Shown here: piece by piece, positions 40,001-50,396 of the stretch
Numbering within the stretch: the first letter of the stretch is position 1
How the letters are laid out: every line of letters begins with the position of its first letter
Source of the DNA: Serpula lacrymans var. lacrymans S7.9
Taxonomy: Eukaryota; Basidiomycota; Agaricomycetes; Boletales; Serpulaceae
Direction: 5' to 3'
Assembly: GCF_000218685.1 (NCBI RefSeq)
Contig: NW_006763291.1
Location: forward strand, 3,087,173 to 3,151,172
Length of the DNA stretch: 64,000 nucleotides
The notes under the pieces: model-generated
The model's input: the letters and a program-made list of their open reading frames with translations, nothing else
What the model was told of the DNA's origin: nothing
Databases searched by the model: none
Position numbers and translations under genes: made by a program

Positions 40001-43000
40001 TCAGCCATACGCCATTCCATCCCATCGAAAAGAATACGGCGAGAATATGTATTCTTTTTGACCTTGGACCGATCCAAAGCAACGTCGCTTGCTCCTTCGG
40101 ATGTTGGAGTGGAAGCCTTCGTAGGGACCTCAAATGGGTTTGAATCTTCTGCAGACGAAGTTGATTTCGTAGCCGATGAATTCGAGTAGAGACGTGCCAA
40201 TGCGTCTATAGCTCGATTCCACAGTCGAAGGGACTGTAACATACACTCCATAGCTAAAACAACGTTATCCTGTGAACCAAGTTAGCACACGGTTCGACTG
40301 CTTGGTCTTAATTTGCACCTTTGAAAACTGGATAACGGAAAATACATAGGAAGCCATGGCTGCGCGTTCGAGACGTCCAACGCGAGTTCGTATTCGCTGT
40401 GCAGAGGGGACTCCTTTTTCATCGCTCATTAATCTCTCAGATAAGCCCAGGGCTTCGCAGTAGGAACTTGCACTAGAAAAACATAGTTAGTCATTGAAGC
40501 TGAATGCCACAACTATACAAGTACCTTCCAAGGACATTCCCCGCTATGGCCAGTGCCTCTGCATATCTTAATAGAAGCCGCACGCGCACATCATCGGAGA
40601 CATCGTTAGTTTTAATAATACTCAGACATTGGTTGAAGATTGCGTTTGCTCGTTTCAATTTGCCGAGTTTGAGATGTTCATGTGCGAGATCCACAGACGT
40701 TAAAATAAATGCTACAGAACCACTTAATAAAGGTCAAACGTGAACCAAGGTGAAACTTGCCATCTTTTGAGCCGAACGCTTGTTGCTCGCACAGACGCCT
40801 TGCAACTACCAGCAGCTTGACCTTTAACAAAACTAGTCCATGTAATCCGAGCAACTGTATGACCATCTCTGTTGGAAGAAACATTAGAGGCCAAATATGT
40901 CTTTGTTCAGACAGACTCACGTAGGGGATCCAACAGCTTGTCAACACTTTGAAATTTTATCGCGTTGGTGGTCTCGCCAACAGTTGCGTGCGCCACTTTT
41001 GAAGCGTTCGTTGACAGTTTTTCAAGAGCTATGGATGACCCGTAAATTTTCAGTTTTCATGAAGCTCATAATACGTTACGTACCTTTGCGAGGCTGAGGC
41101 GTGATAGGATCTCGGGCGGCACCTCTTGTAGGTTTAGCTTTCGTCTGCCGAACACTTGCAGTTCTAGCGTGATTTTTTCTAAGCGTCGTTGTTTGCTTTG
41201 GGGACTTCTTCAGAGGTCCTGATACCCTTTTGGCTTTTGGACTTGGCTCGCTGACAGCTGGCTGTATCATCGCCTTCAAAAATTTGCAGCCTTCCTCGGC
41301 ATGGTGTGTCACAAGAGAGGTTTGACAATTTGGTTCACGATAGGCTAGGAGGCTGAGCCAAAAGCAAGCAGCGGCACGATACTGGCTTCGATAAGGGGCT
41401 TGACCTTCGTCTTCACCCAATTGCTCAACAGAAAGCAGGACCAAAGCTTCACTTCCGATCTCTTCGCTATCCCAGTTTATGCTCCCGCCACGCTTGGTTG
41501 CGCTGCCATTGTCCTTCCAAAGAAACTCTAAGCATCTGATCAACACCCTAGCTCTACGTATAGGCATCTGACTCTTCTCGTAAATGCATAGTGCATCTTC
41601 AAGCAAAGCCCTCACAGCGCTTTTGACGTCGTCCTTCCACAGACTTGATTCCAGGCATTCCACTTGCCGCTCGAGGACCATGCCTATTATCTGCGCTTGC
41701 GTTACAGCATCGAAGTCCCAAGACCCAGAAGACAGTGCCTGTCTAAGAGACAAAGACGAAGCGTCAAGGAAGAGTTCACATGCTCCAAGGTATGAGATCC
41801 TCTCTATAATAATACCAATTTGTTTGAGAGCTGGTGTTGTAGCGAAGACGCCAGTCGAGTCAGCTATTTTAGCGTGTTGGACAAAATTTGAGGATGCATA
41901 AGGAAACGTTTTCACGGATTGGACAAACGACTCGTGCGCAAGCTTGAATATTGAGTTAGCGATGAGTACTTCGAGATGAAGGACGTTGTTCAAAACTGAC
42001 TTTACGATCGCCAATTTTCGTGTAGCAAATCCCAAGCAGCTCCCATCGTCTAGTGAGCTGTTCTTCCAATTGCTTCCAAGCTTCTTGGTCTTTTTCTTCG
42101 CTGGGTCGATCCTCTATAGTCTTACCTTCAATTGGCGTGCGCTGCTTGGTGAGACCTTGTGCTCTCATCCTTAGCGCACTGCCGCCCAACGCACAGGCCT
42201 GCTTCAGAAACCTCACCGCTCCTGCATATTTACTATCCTGGTATAATGTTCCAGCCAAATTATGAAAAGCGCCAGAGATACATCGTGTGTAATTTGCGCG
42301 AGCTGAGAGCGGTATCTCAAGTCGTCCTGAGTCTATATCTTCCATATTACTACCAGCTGCGACGAGGTTTGCGCTACGCATGAGCAAGTCCAACGACGGG
42401 CTGTAAGTATCTGGGTCTGCGCTTTTGAGCTTGTGGCGAGCGAGGACAAACAGAGTGTCCAGCGCGGACGTTGCAATATCCACATTCGACTTCTATAATT
42501 CGAAGTTAGGAACCGAGTATAACATAGACCAGTATTTATACCTCTTTCGCGAGCGTTTTTTCGAGCGCCCCTGAGATGGGTTCCAACAAATCGAACAAGC
42601 AATTATTCGCTTTCCCTCGTTGGCTTTCCAAGAGCTTTACTGCAGCACGTCGTAGCCGCTCCATGGCCCTCTGCAGCTTTTCTATTACCCGCTGAAGATC
42701 GGTACTTTCTGGACTGCCATTTGAAGTCGAATCGGTTTCGCCATTGGGAATGAAAGAGATGTATCGAGGCATCAGAGCAATTGCCTCTTGAATGCGCGTA
42801 GGTAAAGTCGAATCTTCGAGTATTTTTCTTGGTCAATGAAATGCAGTTTTCAAGATAATCATTTACATACCAGCACTCTCAGTAGCTTCACGCTCAATGC
42901 TAGCAGTTGCCTTCATAAATACAGCACATATCTTGGCGCCCTCCAAGAATGCAGTGTCCAACTTGTGCTCAGAAGAAAGGGGGGATGATACGTTGAGCTT

Positions 43001-44249
43001 CTCAATTTGAGACGTTATCTCAGCGACAGACGATTCTGCTTTCTGGACATTCTGTATATAGCCCGTTATGCGGTCAAGGAGGCATAAATCTCCACCCTAC
43101 AATATAAATATAAATAATAATGAGTAGAAATAAACAACAGTCTGCTTACCCTTTTAGCAAACCCCATCCAAAGCTCGCAAAATTTAACAAATGCAGACCC
43201 GTCGAAGAAGGATATGTGTGGTTTCGCATTTAGAACAAGCTCGTCTAGAGTATTTGCTATAAACCTAGCTAATTCACATTCGTCGTCTGAGGGAGAAGAT
43301 TTGAGAAAAGATGTGGAAGCTTTTTGGACTTGGTCCCAAAATGTGGTTCTTTGAATTGTTCCGGGGCTCGTGTGGACAAGACATCGCAAACCGTACATTC
43401 TTATCAGAAAAATCGACCTCGGAGGCTTGGTCTTCAAGGAAAATGGTTTATTGAGTGCGGTATAAGCCCTTGTGAGAGTGACGTCTTTATGCTTCTCCGA
43501 AAGGGTATGTAAGTGGGGTATCCATGTGAGAAGCGTCGGTAATCCATAGAGCGAGGTGCTAAATGCATCTAATTCACCCCCCATTAACGAGCTGGCAAAA
43601 TGAGCGAGGACTGTGAGGACATGTAATAGATAAGTAGATATTAGAGTTTGTGCAACAGCATCAGTTGCCAATGAAGATGATTCGGAAGGCAAGGGAAGGC
43701 AGAGAAGTCGCATATATTGAGATTCCTTCTTCAACGATAACGGACTACGTTCGGCAGGTGGAGAAGTAGAGCATCGTGCAACAAGACGAGGGTGCATGTC
43801 TGCAAGAATACTGCGAGCAGCATCGTACTAGTGGACATAATGAGCAGGGGCAGCATTGATAAGCTTTCACCAAAAGATACCATTTCTACGGCAATCAGTT
43901 TCCCTACTACGCTTGAGGCCGCTCTTTCCACATCGATGTCATCGGAACAAATGAGGCGTAGCTTGGTCAATGCTTTGGTGGCAGATGAAATGGACGCAGA
44001 CACATTTGTAAACTGCGATGACTTCTTGGTGGGTTTATCTGAAGAGGCTTTCCAGCCGGATTGCACGACTGCCGAAAGGCTATGGGAGAGAGCATTTACA
44101 GTACGCATTGCAGAGAGTTTCTCTCCTTCTGATGTAGCACTAGCACTAGCCACCTCTTTCTGTTTCCCTTTAGCATTGGATATCGATAGGCCAGAATCGA
44201 GTTTGTTTGTGAGTTCGTCCACAGAAGTGTTGGTCGTTTTTCGTTTCAT
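37094..44249 (-). CDS. ESP1: Separase (Esp1/Cut1), cohesin-cleaving cysteine protease
   Basis: Clan CD protease that cuts kleisin Scc1 at anaphase onset; it is held inactive by securin. The start at 44249 (MKRKTTNTSVDELTNKLDSG) opens a helical TPR/HEAT-like superhelix of some 1,500 residues (YFAQQAHDMAESLNTQAMAS near 39950 is TPR-like). The protease domain lies at the C-terminus: HLFLVLDKNVQGIPWESIPI and LRGRSVSRIP (about 37950), VKVDPRKAYYVLNPSGDL, then the catalytic His in YFGHGGGEQY (about 37560) and the catalytic Cys in MLWGCSSGAL (about 37480). AGCPSLVANLWDVTDRDID follows after an intron. The end PVVYGIPFYL stops at 37094. Roughly 2,100 aa from about 15 exons. Both active-site residues are intact. 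The gene is divergent from the F-box gene. Confidence 0.95.
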
Positions 44250-44617
44250 TGAGCTGAAGTGGCGCGTCGGACAAAACGCGATTCTCCCAACTTATTCCAC
44301 GCGTAAGTCACGTGACCGGTCTATAGGTCCTCAGCCCAGCCACGTGAGATCGTGGGAGAATACTCGGACATTATGGTGCTCTACTAAGTTCAGAGCGCTA
44401 CCCAACTTGAGGGATACCTGTATTGAAAGCACCGCCTTACATGCATGCCGCGGGCAGTGAACGGAAGTAACCCTATCAGTTCAATTTTATTAATTTTATC
44501 TGTACTAGTAAGTATAAAGCTCCGCTTGGCCAAGGGCAAGCCAACTCGGACGGTACTCGTATTCCAGCGGCGTGTCTTCAGCTCATCTGTCACTTTTTTC
44601 GCCCCAAGTCAACCACT
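44250..44617. promoter_or_regulatory. Bidirectional ESP1/F-box promoter with MCB-like and E-box sites
   Basis: 368 bp between divergent starts. ACGCGT at 44299-44304 (identical to the MluI cell-cycle box) is followed by AAG and GTCACGTG at 44307-44314, an exact RTCACRTG match. A second E-box, CACGTG, is at 44341-44346. The nearest site is 50 bp from the separase ATG. Cell-cycle control is inference. Confidence 0.5.
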
Positions 44618-46214
44618 ATGGACCTCTTGCCCATGGATGTTCTGCGCAACATCGTTAAATTTTTCCCAGAAATTGACCTCCTAAGCTTTCGGCAAGTAAG
44701 AGCTAGAGCGCTCAGCTGGTCGTATCTTCGCTCAAATTGTTGTAGGTTTCAAAATGTTGTCAGGAGGCAGCCTCTGACAAATCACTGTGGAAGCATACAT
44801 ACAAAAATGCCTCTCTACCTCGACCTCCGGGCCCATATCTAAACCAGCAACCCGAGCTACTCATATCACGTTTAACATCAAGCGCCAAGGTGGCTGCCAA
44901 CTGGGCGCCCCGTGTCGCAAACGCTGTTTCTCAGCGTTATGTCGCAACCACAGATCACCGCGGCGCTGATCGCTACACAGCGCTACTTTTTGGCAGATGG
45001 TTTATGATAACTTGTGCCGAAGGTATCATGTGTTATGATCTGGACAAGACCCCAGATGTACATTATATTGTCTACCAGTCCACTTCACCGATTCGAAGGA
45101 TAGTCTGTCCTACTACTTTTGGCAAGGTGGGAGAACATGTCGCGTTTGCTGTAATCAAACAATCCTTGCCCGGAATGTCTTTAATGTTCGTCTTATTCCA
45201 AGTCTCATTCATTATAAATTTCATGCCTACGGTTGCTGACTTATAAATTTCAAGTAAAATATTCCGGATCGACATAACGCTTCCGAGAGTGTGTTTTGTG
45301 CCTTTCGCTGAGTTCACTCGCGGAGTACATGACGATCTTGCTTTCGCCACTTTAGGTCAGCAGCTCCTAGCAGTAGGCGACAGAAGAAGGTCACAGTATT
45401 CAATGGTGATCGACGTTGAGACTTCCTCGTTATTCCAACTGCCTCCTATAAGCTCTCAGTTGGTATGTTGAGCTAACCCATCTAAACTGCGAATGTGCTT
45501 ATCGACTATAAATCTTGCTAGAAACCCGGTATTGCACCTTCACTTCAACTAGCCTCAAAAGAATATATCGCAACGTCCGCTCATCTTCTTGTCATATATA
45601 CCACTTCAGATACTTTGACACCATATTCTTTCATTCAAGTATTCGATCGTCCATCCCTTACGGACACCTTACTTGAACTAACCTACGAAGGAATATGCCA
45701 AACTGCTCTATTCGATTGTGAACTTTTATACGAATCCTCGACCGAGACGGGAGACACAAGACTGGCTATCATTGGCATAGACAGAGAACCTAGCCGATTC
45801 AATTTCATTATCGCCCAACTTACTCTGTCGCCAACCACGATGGGAAGTGGTGTCCAGATTGCGTGTCACCGCATTTTTTCCCTGGAAGGCAACCCCATCT
45901 ACGCCTCTACATTTTCCTCTCAAAATGGCTATGCAAGAGGCTTATGTTATAGCTACGGCTTCCATGGTCCCTGTAGTATAGGATATACAATTAGTCCTGA
46001 CAGCAGTGGCGGGTATCACTGCGATGTACAGACTGTTCATTTTCTAGGATACAGTTACGGGGCTGTTACTTCTTATCCGCCTCTTTTCTTCGAGGGTTAT
46101 ACAGGACGCGTGTGTTACCGCAGTGCTACGAAAAGTAAAAGCTATATTCTCGAGGTACTCGATTTTGCTTTACCTGATCTATTTACAAACGATTGTGCAC
46201 CAGCTATTTTATAG
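44618..46214 (+). CDS. F-box protein
   Basis: Probable substrate adaptor of an SCF ubiquitin ligase. The N-terminus MDLLPMDVLRNIVKFFPEID then LLSFRQ is joined by an intron (gtaagagct...gttgtag) to VSKCCQEAASDKSLWKHTYK, which together form an F-box. The rest is a beta-rich region typical of agaric F-box proteins: RWFMITCAEGIMCYDL, then, after an intron near 45187-45256, LIKIFRIDITLPRVCFVPFA, and blocks such as VFDRPSLTDTLLELTYEGIC. The stop is at 46212-46214. About 460 aa. The target is unknown; such genes are highly expanded in Agaricomycetes. The stop codon and 3' end lie within a tandem duplication. Confidence 0.8.
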
Positions 46215-46333
46215 GAAATCTATCTGTACCTTTGAATGAGTATTTGTTCTTTATGATATCAAACGATTATGTGCCAGCTATTGTATAGGAAATCTATCCA
46301 TACCTTTAAATGAGTATTTTTCTTTATGATATC
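46187..46333. repeat. Tandem duplication of 74 bp over the F-box gene stop
   Basis: Copy 1 is 46187-46260 and copy 2 is 46261-46333, with no spacer. Both contain ATAGGAAATCTATC and GAGTATTT and end in CTTTATGATATC. The copies differ at about seven positions plus a small indel. The first copy carries the F-box gene's stop codon. Confidence 0.9.
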
Positions 46334-47406
46334 AGCAAAAAGCATAGCAAGGAGAGAAAAAAGGTACCACCTGAGAGTACTACGAGAACACATTGTTCAA
46401 TAAAGATGCATTGATAGAGATATTAATGGCATACTCCCTGAGAAAGCTGGACAGGAACACAAGAACACGTTTGTGAGCACACAACCTTCAACATAGTTTA
46501 CTCGGGGCATACCCCTGCTATCTCAGACATACCGGAGATATTCATTTAGCAAGTAAGACAACTTGAGTGAGGGAGACGCTGCATCCTCTTCGGCCTGAAG
46601 ACCTGGATTCCTAGTATGTACTGCTCCGGACGAGGAAGTCATGATCCACGATCATGGCGGTAGAATTGTTGAAAGGGCGTTCGAGAGAAAGGTTGAGTTA
46701 GGGTTGGGCGGTATGCAGACGAGGAAGATTTATAGGACACGACCGTGTCTTCGTTTTACAATCCAGTATACTTGGAGGTGTCAAGGTCGACGAAGAACAC
46801 TTGGCGAGTTATTTTCGAACACGATACCACTTCACGCTGAGACGATGTGGTAGGACTTTCTGCGAAGCACTCGTGGACTTACATTAGGGTTGAGTGACGT
46901 TTGTAATTAGTAAGTCATAATTATGTTAAACGGAGTTAAAGTCATACGTGTAATGACATCTGTGAGTACCTTCTGCCATGCTCTGCTTGTGTCAGCTATT
47001 AAATTGGGCAACTGGAATGACATTACCGTGGAACGCCCGTAAAGCGCTGAGAGACTTCGCATTAGAAAAGTTTCACGATGTCCGAGCGATTAAAATGACC
47101 GGAAATGTGAATTTGAGAGACAAAAGAGTACAAGCGCCTGCAAGACCATTTGACAGTATGACCTTGTGTAAACAATCAAGGCACGGTATGGTTCGCACAC
47201 TGCCGGGACCAAACTGTATGCCGAATAAGGTAGATAACTGGATGACAAAAAAATGATATGGTATACAATACAATGGATTAGCCAATACTAGAACCACATT
47301 ACCGCGCTAACCCTGAACGTGTAGATAGTAGAACTTCGCCTTCCAAAATTCGGCCAACTGACCGAACTTTACGGTGGAAAACGACAGGAAAAGGAAAGCG
47401 GCATAA
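46334..47406. other. Gene-poor region, nothing recognised
   Basis: About 1.1 kb after the duplicated F-box 3' end. Only short open frames on both strands; no domain, intron-supported exon or RNA gene seen. Confidence 0.5.
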
Positions 47407-47928
47407 CTATTGAAGAATAGACTCCTGCTGTGTCCTTTTGAGCGATGTATCGCGAGAAGTAAAACCTAGGGGATCTTGCACAAGCATCTCGTTCCTAATA
47501 TAATCCCTGGAACCGCAACAGTCAATTTTGAATTCCCCGACGGCGTGCTATGGGAAGTTTACCTCGTCAAGTGGATACCGGTTTCGCGTGCGATCAGTTG
47601 CTTGATCATCCTTGGACCGAGCTTCTTGGTAGGATCCTTGGCCATCTGGTTCAGGACGAGCTGCCTCTTGACATTGTCTGGGAGCTGACGGGTTGTGACG
47701 CCGCTCGCATATATGCCAAGGGATCTACGGCGCCTGGCTACGGAGCTTTCGCTAGCATAGTATTGATAAGTCACGAGTAGAAAGAGGGGAGGACATACCG
47801 GCGACGGCCTCACCTCATCTTTATCCCATGCTCAGAAAGCAGGAGCCGACTTATCTCTCGCTTGTCAAATATCTCACGCCGCTGGTACTCGTAGAGGAAC
47901 TGCGTTATGCGTGGATCATTCTTGGGAG
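47407..47928 (-). pseudogene. Relic of agaric 'integrase core domain' protein (N-terminal part only)
   Basis: On the minus strand three exons can be joined by proper introns. The first gives PKNDPRITQFLYEYQRREIF, then FDKREISRLLLSEHGIKM. The second gives SESSVARRRRSLGIYASGVT and TTRQLPDNVKRQLVLNQMAK, then GPRMIKQLIARETGIHLT. The third gives RDYIRNEMLVQDPLGF and ends at a stop at 47407-47409 after KRTQQESILQ. From memory of the family, this matches the conserved N-terminal half of multi-copy Agaricomycete proteins that continue into an integrase-like catalytic domain. That catalytic part is absent here, so the copy looks truncated and non-functional as an integrase. The introns are still in order, so loss may be recent. 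Confidence 0.65.
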
Positions 47929-50396
47929 CTAGGGAGGCCGTCGGAATGTCCGGAGTAGCTAATGAAACATGAAAACTCACGACAATCTTTATGTTGGTTC
48001 TTTCCTTCTGGGTTTCTAACATGAGATTTGGGAGTTTGGCTAGATTCTCCTGAATCCATACATTAAGTAAGGTCGAGCCTGGGAGTGAACAATATATCTG
48101 CGATCACATTGCGTAAGATGATGCAGGAATCGTATGATTAGGAAAAATAACAATACCAGATCAAATGATTCAGAGAACTTGGACGGATCTTGGACGAAAG
48201 TTAATGAAAAGATAGGTGAACTCCGTTTGTTGTCGCCCTTGCTTGTTATCTTAAGCAAGAGGGAGATCTCGTCGACGTCTGGTGTCAGGATGGATGTTTG
48301 TTTGGCTACAGCCTGTGATCCAAACAATCTCACATGCACCGCCACCAGGAAAGCTGGACAACCTGTTACTTTAATTACTTCCTTTAAATTTGGGTGCTTA
48401 ATTTGTATCGAGAGTTATTTACGACCATGTTATATGGTTATATAGATTGCGTGAAGAGCGAATACTGTACTGGAGAGGCTTGCTGGGCCCAAAGTCTGTA
48501 CTCTGTCCTTGACATTGATCGCAGCTAGTTAACTTGATATTCGAGCACCAAAGTGCGATATGAGTCACCAAGCAACGGTAACGTAAAAATCAAAATCAAC
48601 CCCATGATTATGGTTTAGTTGTGGAGCCATAACATAACCGCTCGTGCCTGACTTGTAATCCTTGTTGTCATCAGCGCGGAAGGAGAAACTCTTTACGATA
48701 CCTAGAGTTGCATTTTGAGAACTTTAAATACTATTGCCATCTAAAGGGGCCTTCGGCCGACTGTAGAGGCATCCATGAGACTTTGTCGGGCGTCGTTGAA
48801 TCGAAATCAGGAAGAGCGAGACAACGCTAGCCCAGCGTATAGCCTGTGGTCCCTCAACAAGATTTCTCCCCTTTTTTGGAAGTCGCCAAGCAGGACAACG
48901 GCCAGTAATAAAGGTATTTGAAAACTAACGACAATTTTTGGAGGTCCGTAACTGAAAAAAGGCACAGATGAGGGCCATGGGATTACACCTGGCACCTGGC
49001 ACATGTAAACGGCAGAGAGCACGGTGTTCGGAATAAGAGCGTTTATTGCAGTGTTATGCAACGAGGAGTAATCTACCTGTTGATTATGAAGAATGTTGGC
49101 ATGCCTAAGCACTACTGATCCTGATTGATCGAGAAGTGCCTCAATCCACTGCCCACGACTTCTTTTATCTACAACATACCAAACTTGGGTGTCGACCACA
49201 GGGGATCCCGCTCGATCACAACTTTGCAATCAGCAGCAGTTGTTATCCCGAGTTAACAAGTAGGCGGAAAGAACAGGCAGCCTCGCGACATGCTCAATCA
49301 GTGATTTGGCAGTTAATCACGATATCGTGGATGAGTTCAGTGCAGCGAACGTGACAGGTATGCGAATGGAAGCGTACGCAGTGCGCTCAATGTTAGGATA
49401 AACCCGAGGGGTTGCTCCGCTTTGCAGCGACTGCGACAGCGTCTGATGAATGCTGTCTTGACCAGATAACGGGAGTAAGGTGACACTAAGCTCGATCGGA
49501 CAGTGTTGATAAGGCCAGAGTCGTAATAGGATATCCCAAGGTATCTGGACCTGACAGAAAATGGCAGAGCCTGACATGAGGGACGAAACTCGTAGAATTT
49601 GGCTGCATCCAGGTGACCTCGGTCCCGGTCATGTGCGCGCTTCCTAGAAGGCAGGCGTGTTCAGATAAGGCCCAAGTTGTGCATATGGCACATATATAAC
49701 CACAATTCATTTGGAGTGAGATTAAACGGTTATACGTTTGCTGGACTTTGAGATTTTGAAAAGTCAGGAATATGGCGAGAGGCCTGACGCGCATGTCAAT
49801 GCGGCCTGGCGCGTGATGAAATCCATAGTGCTGTGTTGAGCAGATAACAGCGAATATTATAAAATGGTGCAGGGATCAGATGGGCGATGCAAAACATTTG
49901 ACCGACATCAAGGCCATCAGGCTCGCAAGAAGATGCGGTGGAAGTAAGCTGGAGAAAAATAACTGAGCGTGCGAACAGACGTGGTTCAAGACCATTGTCA
50001 TCTTATTCGTGGGTTCATCGACATTTCTCTTCGTGCCCGCTGTGTGATACAGTGAGGGCAAAGGCAGCATAAACATCATAGATGACTGGGAAGCCACTCT
50101 TTTCCTAACTTCCACCATCACATCTTATCCTGGTGAGTCGCCGTTCCTGTTCATCTGGCTTGTACAAATTTTCATCATCATTGCTGCACATCTGTTGGAT
50201 CCCAACAGCACCTGCGGTGGCTTCATCTGACTTCTATATCCTAGACTACATTATTCGGATACCTTTCTTAACCTTTCTCGGGTGGTCCGCAGACAGGTAG
50301 GTCCCATTCGCAGTTAGTTCATAAAATTTTTGAAATTTCCCTGTCATCGTTGAAGTTGATTCATCGACGCACTTGTGCCCCCTCTCACACATCTTC
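47929..50396. other. Gene-poor region with unresolved open segments
   Basis: About 2.5 kb upstream of the large disordered protein. Two minus-strand open segments are present. One (48137-48345) can be joined over a clean intron (gtattgtt...gatcgcag) to a segment running into the integrase relic. The other (48807-49229) has no recognised match. I see no complete gene. The last 250 bp before 50397 include CT-rich promoter-like sequence. Confidence 0.4.

Noticed and set aside
49317..49794. Overlapping minus-strand open frames
   Set aside because: They do not join into a recognisable protein and show no consensus introns; probably decayed or non-coding sequence.
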